24,300 nt of DNA. Origin: CAKSQF01 sp964582375. GTDB taxonomy: Bacteria > Bacillota > Clostridia > Oscillospirales > CAG-272. The stretch spans positions 1 through 24,300 of the forward strand of contig CAZORL010000022.1 in assembly GCA_964582375.1 (NCBI GenBank), in the 5' to 3' direction. The notes beneath the pieces are model-generated. The model had not been told where the DNA came from. It did no database searches and worked only from the letters and a program-made list of their open reading frames with translations. Every line of letters starts with the position of its first letter. Positions within the stretch are counted from its first letter, which is position 1. The position numbers were made by a program, and so were the translations under genes. Below, in pieces: positions 14,768-21,380 of this stretch.

Positions 14768-15772
14768 ATGTTCAATACCTTCTTGACATGGTTTCAGGCG
14801 GCGATCCTTTACGGCTCGGTGCTTCTCTACGGTGCGATCGGCGAGATAATCACCGAAAAAGCAGGGCACTTGAATCTCGGCACGCCCGGCGTCATGGTAT
14901 TCGGCGGTGCGTTCGGATTTATCAGCGGATTTGTTTATGAAAACAAGTGCATCGAGGCAGGCACCGAACCGAATGCGGTTCTGATGCTCATTCTGACACT
15001 TACGGTCTCCTTCCTTGCGGGAATGCTCGCAGGTCTGATCTACGCAGGACTCACCGTTTCCCTGCGCGTAAATCAGAATGTCACAGGCCTTACGCTCACG
15101 ATCTTCGGTGTCGGTGCGGCGAAATTCTTTGCGGCGTTCTCGATCCCCACCGGTCAGGTGTCCATCCGTGCGGCAACTGCCAACAAGCTGTTTTCGGCAA
15201 AAATTCCCTATCTCAGCGATATTCCGATCGTCGGAAAGCTCTTTTTCTCCTACGGATTCATGGTCTATGTCGCGATCGTCATCGCAGTCGTCGCACATAT
15301 AGTTCTTACAAAGACTCGCGTCGGACTCAATCTCCGTGCGATCGGTGAGAGTCCCGCGACCGCAGATGCGGCAGGTCTTCCCGTCACACTCTATAAATAT
15401 GCCGCAATAGCGATCGGCTCGGGTATATCCGGACTCGGCGGAGCGTTCTATCTGCTCGATATAAACACGGGCAGCTGGTCGACCGCAACAGGCGATGAAC
15501 TTAAGGGTTTCGGATGGCTGGCAGTCGCGCTCGTTATCTTTGCGGTTTGGAAGACAATAAATGCCATTTGGGGCTCCTACCTCTTCGGGCTCTGCTATTG
15601 GGCGTATCAGTATCTTCCCGTCCTGCTCGGCATAAATATGTCGACCGATCTGACACGTATGCTCCCCTATATCGTAACGATAATCGTCCTGATCGTAATC
15701 AGCCTCGGCAAACGCCGCGAAAATCAACCCCCTGCCTCCCTCGGACTCTCATACTTCCGAGAAGACAGATAA
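14768..15772 (+). CDS. ABC transporter permease 2, nucleoside type
   Basis: 334 residues, starting one base after the previous stop, with AGGAGGGC (14753-14761) as ribosome binding site. It belongs to the same BPD_transp_2 superfamily; EKAGHLNLGTPGVMVFGG (about 30-47) matches the NupQ/YufQ landmark and LRAIGESPATADAAG (about 192-206) the cytoplasmic loop that docks the ATPase. About eight to nine TM segments are visible. It completes the importer: lipoprotein, ATPase and two permeases in the order found in Bacillus nupNOPQ. A hairpin follows the stop, so the operon beginning with xpt ends here. Confidence 0.93.
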   Translation: MFNTFLTWFQAAILYGSVLLYGAIGEIITEKAGHLNLGTPGVMVFGGAFGFISGFVYENKCIEAGTEPNAVLMLILTLTVSFLAGMLAGLIYAGLTVSLRVNQNVTGLTLTIFGVGAAKFFAAFSIPTGQVSIRAATANKLFSAKIPYLSDIPIVGKLFFSYGFMVYVAIVIAVVAHIVLTKTRVGLNLRAIGESPATADAAGLPVTLYKYAAIAIGSGISGLGGAFYLLDINTGSWSTATGDELKGFGWLAVALVIFAVWKTINAIWGSYLFGLCYWAYQYLPVLLGINMSTDLTRMLPYIVTIIVLIVISLGKRRENQPPASLGLSYFREDR

Positions 15773-15784
15773 ACTTTCAAGCAA

Positions 15785-15821
15785 CAAAGCAACCGATCGC
15801 ACAACGCGATCGGTTGCTTTG
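15785..15821 (+). terminator. Stable hairpin at the end of the purine operon
   Basis: CAAAGCAACCGATCGC (15785-15800) pairs perfectly with its complement (15806-15821). No clear T-tract follows on the plus strand apart from the TTT inside the stem, so it may stop polymerase less sharply or act as a 3' end stabiliser. Confidence 0.6.
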
Positions 15822-15867
15822 TCCGGAAATTGAACGAATATTTTTTTGATAAATTTTCGAAAACCTA

Positions 15868-15896
15868 TTGCATTTTTTGAAATAATATGGTATAAT
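15868..15896 (+). promoter_or_regulatory. Promoter of the tRNA-Ser gene
   Basis: TTGCAT (15868-15873), a 17-bp spacer and TATAAT (15891-15896) with an extended -10 (ATGG). The predicted start lies about 40 bases before the mature tRNA. Confidence 0.88.
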
Positions 15897-15942
15897 AGAT
15901 TTGCTTGCGACGGATGTGTTCGTCGAGGCAAAAATTTATATT

Positions 15943-16031
15943 GGAGAGATATCGAAGCGGTCATAACGGGGCTGACTCGAAATCAGTTTGTGGGAAACCA
16001 CACGAGGGTTCGAATCCCTCTCTCTCCGCCA
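15943..16031 (+). tRNA. tRNA-Ser, anticodon CGA, with encoded CCA
   Basis: The acceptor stem is GGAGAGA (15943-15949) with TCTCTCC (16021-16027), discriminator G at 16028 and CCA at 16029-16031. The anticodon arm CTGAC/ATCAG presents CGA at 15978-15980, which reads UCG. The long variable arm (TTTGTGGGAAACCACAC) is typical of tRNA-Ser, and the T arm GAGGG-TTCGAAT-CCCTC is intact. It stands alone as a single-gene unit with its own promoter and terminator. Confidence 0.97.
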
Positions 16032-16034
16032 CTT

Positions 16035-16066
16035 AGAGCCGAAAATCAACGATTTTCGGCTCTTTT
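16035..16066 (+). terminator. Intrinsic terminator of the tRNA-Ser gene
   Basis: AGAGCCGAAAATC (16035-16047) pairs perfectly with GATTTTCGGCTCT (16051-16063) across an AAC loop, followed by TTTTTC. It starts 3 bases after the CCA end. Confidence 0.95.
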
Positions 16067-16084
16067 TCTTTCGATTTTTTTGAT

Positions 16085-16558
16085 TTGTGGTGTTCATTCC
16101 CAACTATCGATATCACCGAGCTGAAGTGCAGGAGTGGCAAGCTGTATGTTTGCGGCATCATCGATGTGGCTACGAGAAGACTTGTCGGTTGGTCGTCGCA
16201 ACGCCATCAGCGGCAAGATATCGTTCATAATGCATTTGAGATGGCAATCGAGGCGTAACCCGCACCGTCCTGTGGACGCTGTGTATCACAGAGGTTGTCA
16301 ATATACAGCAAAGATGACGAGGAATTTGGTCGAGAGAAACGTTTCGGAAAAAGCACGTCGCGTCCCGGTGCACTGAGCGACAATCAGCCGATTGAGCGGT
16401 TTTGGCGGACGCTCGAACGTGAGACGCCCGATATCAGGCATCTCACATTCGAGGCAGGGTGTATGGTTTTAGCAAAAAACTTCGAACTATACCATAACTT
16501 CGACCGCCTTCATTCCGGCATCGATTACCAAACCCCAAATGAACTTTTGGACTGTTGA
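16085..16558 (+). pseudogene. Remnant of an IS3-family transposase (integrase core), truncated and frameshifted
   Basis: Three pieces of one DDE integrase core can be read. In the first frame, from about 16103, comes TIDITELKCRSGKLYVCG and IDVATRRLVGW, the usual TDIT start with the first catalytic Asp. This frame ends at TAA (16256-16258). The middle reads in another frame, where VYHRGCQYTAK matches the HSDRGSQYTS motif but lacks two codons, including the second catalytic Asp. The last part is back in the first frame: SRPGALSDNQPIERFWRTLE with the catalytic Glu, then RLHSGIDYQTPNELL. The N-terminal helix-turn-helix half and orfA are missing, since the preceding DNA is the tRNA terminator. No inverted repeats or target duplication were found. 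The element cannot be active. The following 16559-16720 holds nothing I recognise. Confidence 0.85.
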
Positions 16559-16720
16559 CTATTTAATTTGTCTCATATTTCCGACAATTTTCGCTCCCGA
16601 CTCATTGCCCCTGAAGATACAGCCTCTGCGATTTTAGAGGTGAGATATTTCTCCCACTTATTTCACGGCTGTACTCTTCAATGGAAAAAGGCACTAATTA
16701 TTGTTGGCGATTTTGTCAGC

Positions 16721-17998
16721 TCAGCAGAGTGCGCCGTTTTGGTGGAGGCGGGTGCGGAGGGTGTTTATATCGATTGAGCGGATATCGGTGTTTGATTTCA
16801 CCGAAAGTGCCGCTGCCGTGCCTGCCGCCTCACCGAGGGTGCAGACTATCGGCATGATACGTATCGATGCCTGCGCGTCGTGGTCGGTCGATATGCATCT
16901 GCCTGCAACGAGCAGATTATCGGCATTTTTGGCGATCAGCGAGCGATAGGGGACAGAATAATACTCGCCAGGCTTGAAATAATAGTGGCTCGTGCCTGCG
17001 CCGTCGGGACTATGTATATCGATATCGTAATTGCCGAATGCGATCGAATCCTCGAATTTCGTGCATGCCTTAAGGTCATTCGCAGTGAGAACATAATCGC
17101 CGATTATCATGCGGCTCTCTCTGACGCCGATCTCGCATGCGGTCGAGAGAAGCTGTGCGTTCTCGAATCCGGGCATATATTTTTTCGCGAATGCGAACAG
17201 CTCAAGCACCTGCTCGCGTGCCTCTATCTCGGCTTTAGTCAGATCGAACGGGTCGGTCGGGTTGAGTTTTATTACGCGCGTCGAATTGACATGGACGACG
17301 CCGTCAACAAATGTTGTGAACATCATGACATCCTCGCGCGGATTTCTGATCTTTCCCTCGGCTTGGAGTCCCGTCCAAATCTTCGTGACCTCGTCACGGT
17401 TTGTCCAGAGCCTCTTTCTTGCCTCCTCGGAGACACCTGCGATCCTGAAGCAGAGAGTCATCGGCTGGCAAAGTCCGTCATCTCTGCCGAGTCTGAACGG
17501 ACAGCCTGCAAGATAGGCAAGATTTGCGTCGCCGGTCGCATCGACAAATCGATCTGCCTCGATCTCGAATGTGCCCGATCTGCCCGCAAGGGTGACCGAC
17601 TTTATGTGCTCACCGTCCTTGTTTGCGGCGGTCACATAGGAGTGAAAGAGCAGTTCGACGCCCGAGGAAATGGCGATTCTGTTCAGTGCCGCCTTGAGAT
17701 ACTCGTCGTTGTAGTTCCAAAAACGGTTGGGGTCGGTCTCGATACCCTCGTACTCGCGCATGAGGGCCGAGGTCTCACGGCAAACATCGGCAAAGATTCC
17801 TTCAGACAGGCGGACGTACTTGCCGTCGATCTGAGTTCCGTTTGTCATAAAGGGCATGATGAGTGCGAGATTTAACGCACCGCCGAGTGCACCGCTTTTT
17901 TCAATGAGGATCGTTTTTGCACCCTCGCGTGCGGAAGCGACTGCCGCCGCAAATCCCGCAAATCCGCCGCCTATGACGGCAACATCGTATTTTTCCAT
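16721..17998 (-). CDS. FAD-dependent oxidoreductase (FAD_oxidored, PF12831-like)
   Basis: 425 residues from ATG 17998, which has AAGGAG 9 bases upstream. A longer version from 18049 would add a Lys/Asn-rich segment without a better binding site. The N-terminus is a Rossmann dinucleotide fold: YDVAVIGGGFAGFAAA (4-19) with GGGFAG at 10-15 and the ribose-binding Glu at the end of the second strand (ILIEKSG), followed by ALGGALN. FVDATGDANLAYLAGCP (about 170) and the C-terminal LLVAGRCISTDHDAQAS with GEAAGTAAAL are typical of this family. These enzymes have mostly unassigned substrates and are often found in carbohydrate-use loci of Clostridia. It is cytoplasmic. It follows the CDF transporter gene by 97 bp and may share its transcript or have its own promoter there. 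Confidence 0.88.
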   Translation of the reverse strand: MEKYDVAVIGGGFAGFAAAVASAREGAKTILIEKSGALGGALNLALIMPFMTNGTQIDGKYVRLSEGIFADVCRETSALMREYEGIETDPNRFWNYNDEYLKAALNRIAISSGVELLFHSYVTAANKDGEHIKSVTLAGRSGTFEIEADRFVDATGDANLAYLAGCPFRLGRDDGLCQPMTLCFRIAGVSEEARKRLWTNRDEVTKIWTGLQAEGKIRNPREDVMMFTTFVDGVVHVNSTRVIKLNPTDPFDLTKAEIEAREQVLELFAFAKKYMPGFENAQLLSTACEIGVRESRMIIGDYVLTANDLKACTKFEDSIAFGNYDIDIHSPDGAGTSHYYFKPGEYYSVPYRSLIAKNADNLLVAGRCISTDHDAQASIRIMPIVCTLGEAAGTAAALSVKSNTDIRSIDINTLRTRLHQNGALC

Positions 17999-18041
17999 GA
18001 TAAAGTTCTCCTTTTTATTCGAAATTTTATTATTCTTCAAT

Positions 18042-18078
18042 TTACTCAAAACAATTTTAGTTAATTCGTTTTGAGTAA
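18042..18078. repeat. Perfect 11-bp inverted repeat between the CDF and FAD genes
   Basis: TTACTCAAAAC (18042-18052) is the reverse complement of GTTTTGAGTAA (18068-18078), 15 AT-rich bases apart. It sits 43 bases upstream of the FAD gene start and 17 bases downstream of the CDF stop. It could be an operator for the FAD gene or a weak terminator for the CDF gene. There is no good T-tract on either strand. Confidence 0.6.
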
Positions 18079-18095
18079 TTTTTATTTGCGTTCAT

Positions 18096-19244
18096 TCAAA
18101 ACATGTTGGAAAAATCTCTGTCTATATCGACGACGAGGACGGCGATCGGGCATTTTTCTCTGATCTTTTCGCCAAGAGCGGCGATAAGCTTGTCATCGGG
18201 GGTCGGGAAATCGGTCGGAACAACGAGGTCGAATATCAGATTTATCCGCGATTTGCCCTCGACTATTCGAAAATCGTGGAAGTGGAGCTTATCCGATATC
18301 TCGCTTATCGCCGTCTCGGTGATTGCGTGCATCTCGTTTGTCAGCGGATCATCGACAGATATCGGGTCGAGATGTATGACCAGCCCGATCCCCTGCTCGA
18401 GCGATACATCATGCTCGATCTTGTCGATCAGCTCGTGCGAGATCGTGACATCCACTCGCCTGTCTACCTCGACATGGACAGAGGCGAAGATCTTTCCCTC
18501 GCCGTAGCTGTGAACGATCAGATCGTGCATACCGAGCACGCCGTCGTATGACGAAATTTTCTCGCAAAGACCCTTGACAGTCTCCTTATCGGGTGCTTTT
18601 CCGAGCAGTGTTCCTGCCGATTCGGCAACGAGCTTTGCACCCGAGATCAATATAAAACCTGCAACCGCAATGCCGATGGGTGCATCGATGTCGATATTTG
18701 TGATCCTTTTCACGATTGCCCCGACAAGGACGGCGGCGGTGATTATGCTGTCACCCACCGAGTCAGCCGCCGATGCGGCAAGCGAGGACGAATTTGTCAT
18801 TTTGCCGATCGCTCTGTAAAAAAGTCCCTGTGCGATCTTTGCCGCGACCGAGACGGCAAGCAGAACGAGTGCCGTCGTCGAAAAGGTCGATTCCGCCCCC
18901 TTGACGAGTGCCTTTATCGAGTCCTTCATGAAGGTCGCACCCAGCATAAGCACGAAGACCGAGATGCACAGCCCGGTCAGATACTCAAATCGTGCGTGCC
19001 CGAAGGGATGCTCGCGGTCTGCCGGCTTGCCCGCAAGGCGAAAGCCGACCAGCGTAACGAGCGAACTGCCGCAATCGGTCAAATTGTTGGCGGCATCCGC
19101 ACTCACCGATACCGAACCGGACGCCATTCCGACGAAAAGCTTGCACGCGGCAAGGGCAAGGTTCGTGACAATGCCCACCGCACCTGCAAAGGAGCAGAGA
19201 CGAAGCCGCCGCTCGGGCGTAAGCTCTCTTTTTTTGTCATTCAT
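18096..19244 (-). CDS. Cation diffusion facilitator (CDF) metal exporter, manganese-type motifs
   Basis: 382 residues from ATG 19244. GAGGAGG (19254-19260) lies 9 bases before it; the ATG at 19253 would touch the binding site, so 19244 is the start. Six TM helices fill residues about 17-200, with the HPFGHARFEY loop near 79-88 typical of CDFs. The metal site reads NNLTD in TM2 (Asn53/Asp57) and DSVGD in TM5 (Asp161/Asp165). Zn exporters usually have HxxxD in TM5, whereas DxxxD there is linked to Mn (or Fe) members. Two ferredoxin-like cytoplasmic domains (about 210-290 and 300-380) make it longer than the usual 300 residues. It would expel divalent metal by proton exchange. Its start overlaps the end of the upstream membrane-protein gene by 8 nt, so the two are translated together. 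Confidence 0.9.
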   Translation of the reverse strand: MNDKKRELTPERRLRLCSFAGAVGIVTNLALAACKLFVGMASGSVSVSADAANNLTDCGSSLVTLVGFRLAGKPADREHPFGHARFEYLTGLCISVFVLMLGATFMKDSIKALVKGAESTFSTTALVLLAVSVAAKIAQGLFYRAIGKMTNSSSLAASAADSVGDSIITAAVLVGAIVKRITNIDIDAPIGIAVAGFILISGAKLVAESAGTLLGKAPDKETVKGLCEKISSYDGVLGMHDLIVHSYGEGKIFASVHVEVDRRVDVTISHELIDKIEHDVSLEQGIGLVIHLDPISVDDPLTNEMHAITETAISEISDKLHFHDFRIVEGKSRINLIFDLVVPTDFPTPDDKLIAALGEKIREKCPIAVLVVDIDRDFSNMF

Positions 19245-19749
19245 CGTCGTCATCCTCCTCTTTGCCGAAGATCTCGATCGCATGTGCGATCACCTCGGCG
19301 GTATCGGCACCGCATTCGATGATGATCGCCTGCTTTGTCTCTCCCGAATTAAAAATGTACATGTATTTTTCGAGAGGAAACGCCGATGAGCAGTAGTTTT
19401 CTTTTCTCGATATTCTGCCAAATCGCGACAGATCGGTGTCACGATCGTATTTTATGATCATGTCGCCCTGCGATATCTGCAGATCGACGAGCAATCTGTT
19501 GTTTTTGCCGTAGACACGCCTTACCGAAAAAAATCCGTGCTCGTTTATCGTGTAAACATAATCGTAGAGTATGTAGCGCATCAAAAATAGCAGATCGGCG
19601 GTCAGGGCAACGACGAGAAAGAGCTGGTTCAGCCATACAAGCCCTATCGAGAAGAGCGAAAAGACATAAAATATCACCGCGATCGATGAAATGAAACCAA
19701 ATACCATCCACGCATTTTTGCGGATCTTGTTTGGCGTGTAGTTTAGCAT
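19237..19749 (-). CDS. Two-TM membrane protein of unknown function
   Basis: 170 residues from ATG 19749, with AAGGAGG 7 bases upstream. Residues about 13-35 and 39-60 form two TM helices close together. A beta-rich cytoplasmic domain follows (YTINEHGFFSVRRVYGKNNR at about 69-88, then LVDLQISQGDMIIKYD), with an acidic tail ending EEDDDDE. This shape, a two-helix anchor followed by a small beta domain, resembles PH-like membrane proteins (bPH/YdbT class), but no signature residues are clear. The coding end overlaps the CDF gene start by 8 nt, and the phosphodiesterase gene lies 74 bp upstream on the same strand. A link to metal export is possible from the coupling alone. Confidence 0.8.
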   Translation of the reverse strand: MLNYTPNKIRKNAWMVFGFISSIAVIFYVFSLFSIGLVWLNQLFLVVALTADLLFLMRYILYDYVYTINEHGFFSVRRVYGKNNRLLVDLQISQGDMIIKYDRDTDLSRFGRISRKENYCSSAFPLEKYMYIFNSGETKQAIIIECGADTAEVIAHAIEIFGKEEDDDDE

Positions 19750-19823
19750 ATCGATGCCTCCTTGGTTTATATTGAGTTGTTTTTCGGCGGTCGAGAGGAA
19801 ACCCTCGGCAAAAATTGTTTCTC

Positions 19824-20312
19824 TTATCTCAAATATCTGCTTCCGTCTGCGACGCCGCAGAGGATGCCGCGATCGGTCAGCTCGACAACACCGTAGCTGC
19901 CGCTCATGCCGATACTGCCGGGATTGAAGAGCGTCATGTATTTGCCGTCCTGCTCGACCGTCTTTTCAAGAGGGGTGTGCGTGTGCCCGAAGAGCACAAG
20001 GTCAGCATTGCGTGCGTGACCCTCGTCAATGAGCGCAGACAGACTCGTCTTTGCCGAGAAAAGGTGTCCGTGAGTGAGCATTATGCGATATTTGCCAAGC
20101 TCCAATGTGGCAGTGTCGGGGACGCCCGAGGTGAATAGATCACAGTTGCCGCGTACCGCAAAGGTGGGAACGCCAAGTTCTGAGGCGAGATAAGAAAATT
20201 CGCTATTACCGTCACCGAGGTGGACAAACAGCTCCGCATCCGATCTGTCGAGCATCACGCCGCGCATGATCTTCGATTGCCTGTGCGAGTCCGAAAAAAC
20301 GATTATCTTCAT
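19824..20312 (-). CDS. YfcE/MJ0936-type metallophosphoesterase
   Basis: 162 residues from ATG 20312, with CGGAGA 7 bases upstream. The open frame continues far upstream, antisense to the genes at 20391-21030, and that part is not coding. All metal-site motifs of the small calcineurin-like phosphoesterases are present: FSDSH (Asp8, His10), LGDGN (Asp34), RGNCD (Asn56), THGH (His81) and GHTHTP (His110, His112). The length matches YfcE/YfkN-like single-domain members. These are Mn- or Ni-dependent enzymes that hydrolyse phosphodiesters such as cyclic nucleotides; the natural substrate is often unknown. It is cytoplasmic. It heads a probable minus-strand group with the membrane protein and the CDF exporter and lies divergent from the small genes starting at 20391. 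Confidence 0.93.
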   Translation of the reverse strand: MKIIVFSDSHRQSKIMRGVMLDRSDAELFVHLGDGNSEFSYLASELGVPTFAVRGNCDLFTSGVPDTATLELGKYRIMLTHGHLFSAKTSLSALIDEGHARNADLVLFGHTHTPLEKTVEQDGKYMTLFNPGSIGMSGSYGVVELTDRGILCGVADGSRYLR

Positions 20313-20327
20313 TTGTGTCTCCGATTT

Positions 20328-20358
20328 TTGTGTCAAAGGTTGTGCTTTCGTATATAAT
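20328..20358 (+). promoter_or_regulatory. Possible promoter of the small-gene cluster
   Basis: A perfect TATAAT at 20353-20358 lies 33 bases before the ATG at 20391. The best -35 candidate, TTGTGT (20328-20333), is at a long 19-bp spacing, so only the -10 is convincing. Confidence 0.4.
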
Positions 20359-20390
20359 GCTAATAAAAACGATATTTTGAAGGGAAATGC

Positions 20391-20615
20391 ATGATGGATA
20401 TACCCGATAAGATAGATAGGGACAAAAAAGACAAGATCGCCGCAATGAGCGATGATGAATTTGCGGCAATGATCAGACTTGCCACTGCCGCAATGGGACT
20501 TTCCCCCGAGATGGCTGCCATGGCTGTGGGCAATACCGACAAGATAAGAGGACTGCTTTCGGGGATGAGCGATGACGAGATCAGCAAAATGATAGCCATG
20601 CTCGGTCAAAAATAA
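20391..20615 (+). CDS. 74-residue Met-rich helical protein, unknown function
   Basis: ATG 20391 (or the adjacent ATG 20394) follows AGGG at 20381-20384. The protein has 10 Met in 74 residues and a visible internal repeat: MSDDEFAAMIRLA near residue 19 and MSDDEISKMIAML near 59. The region between (TAAMGLSPEMAAMAVG) is also helical. It has no signal peptide or membrane segment. It opens a row of three plus-strand genes (20391-21380) that are all small and helical or acidic, with no terminator between them. The SDDE...MI pattern and the ENPEMLSKAMNLASML segment of the next gene look related, as if the proteins bind each other. I recognise no named family. Confidence 0.65.
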   Translation: MMDIPDKIDRDKKDKIAAMSDDEFAAMIRLATAAMGLSPEMAAMAVGNTDKIRGLLSGMSDDEISKMIAMLGQK

Positions 20616-20679
20616 GGTCTGATATAAACAGTTTGGCAGATAAACGGTATCGGGCAAATTCGGAAGGGAGCGATAATGA

Positions 20680-21030
20680 TTGACCGAACAAGAGAGACAA
20701 GGCTTTGGCGGTATGGGCGATTTGCTGAAGGGGATAAGCGAAAACCCCGAGATGTTGTCAAAGGCGATGAATTTGGCGTCGATGCTGGCATCGTCGGGCG
20801 CGCTCGACTCGATGATGGGGAAAAAGCCAAAGGAGATTCCCTCTCGGGTAGCAGAGGAGCAGTCGAAGTCAGTGGGGAAGAAGGGCGGGTACAGGGAACG
20901 TATAGCTCTTTTGGAGGCAATGCGACCGTTTATATCGGACGCCAAGAAGGATCGCCTCGAACTGCTGATACGGATACTCGGGGTGATGGAACTGTACGAC
21001 GGAGTGAAGTCGAGCGGCAGAACGACCTGA
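20680..21030 (+). CDS. 116-residue helical protein, sporulation-gene-like, unknown function
   Basis: The start is TTG 20680, with AAGGGAG (20664-20670) 9 bases upstream. A second ORF in another frame begins at ATG 20676 and stays open to 21380, but its first half is hydrophilic and of low complexity, whereas this frame has clear amphipathic helices, so I take this one as coding. Residues about 9-47 (GGMGDLLKGISENPEML, then SKAMNLASMLASSGAL) and 72-108 (RERIALLEAMRPFISDAKKD, then RLELLIRILGVMELYDG) form two helical units joined by a Lys-rich linker. The second unit resembles a motif in small Clostridia proteins encoded beside sporulation genes; this is an impression only. It is cytoplasmic and precedes the 111-residue acidic protein by 14 bp. 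Confidence 0.65.
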   Translation: MTEQERQGFGGMGDLLKGISENPEMLSKAMNLASMLASSGALDSMMGKKPKEIPSRVAEEQSKSVGKKGGYRERIALLEAMRPFISDAKKDRLELLIRILGVMELYDGVKSSGRTT

Positions 21031-21044
21031 TCGGAGGCGATGAT

Positions 21045-21380
21045 ACGTACAGCAGATACAAGATCAAAAAGCCGATAGCTCCACCCGATTACGGCGGAAC
21101 GGCGATCGTTGAGCCAAAGCCCGACGAGATCATTGAAAATGTCGAAACTTTCGAAGAGGTCGAAAATGCCGAAAAGCCCGAAGAGATCGAGGATGTACAG
21201 GTCGAAAATGGCGAAACTGTGCAATCCGAGCAGAAAATGCCGAAAAATGAGGGCTTGTCGATCGATGATCTCACCCTTGACGATCTGCTCTTTATGGGTG
21301 CCGCCGCACTTCTGATGTCGGGCAGGATGGGCGATGAATCCATGCTCCTGCTCTCCTACCTGCTCACCTGCGGACTTTGA
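21045..21380 (+). CDS. 111-residue acidic protein with hydrophobic C-terminus; start codon appears to be ACG
   Basis: The frame is open to TGA 21378 and its content looks real: YSRYKIKKPIAPPDYGG, then a Glu-rich stretch (about residues 25-72), and a hydrophobic end LTLDDLLFMGAAALLMSG followed by GDESMLLLSYLLTCGL. No ATG, GTG or TTG occurs in this frame near the start. ACG at 21045 sits 7 bases after GGAGG (21033-21037), exactly where a start belongs, and one base change would make it ATG-Tyr-Ser-Arg-Tyr. The alternatives are an in-frame reading from ATG 20676 (234 residues) or a frameshift fusion with the 116-residue gene. It is the last gene of the row and overlaps the convergent flippase gene by 17 nt at its 3' end. 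Function unknown. Confidence 0.5.
   Translation, partial: TYSRYKIKKPIAPPDYGGTAIVEPKPDEIIENVETFEEVENAEKPEEIEDVQVENGETVQSEQKMPKNEGLSIDDLTLDDLLFMGAAALLMSGRMGDESMLLLSYLLTCGL

Noticed and set aside
14744..15727. 327-codon minus-strand ORF opposite the second permease gene
   Set aside because: It is highly charged, without hydrophobic core, and fully antisense to a clear membrane-protein gene with conserved family motifs.
20313..21224. N-terminal extension (about 300 codons) of the phosphodiesterase frame
   Set aside because: It lies antisense to the small genes at 20391-21030, shows no domain, and the motif FSDSH must be near the true N-terminus at 20312.
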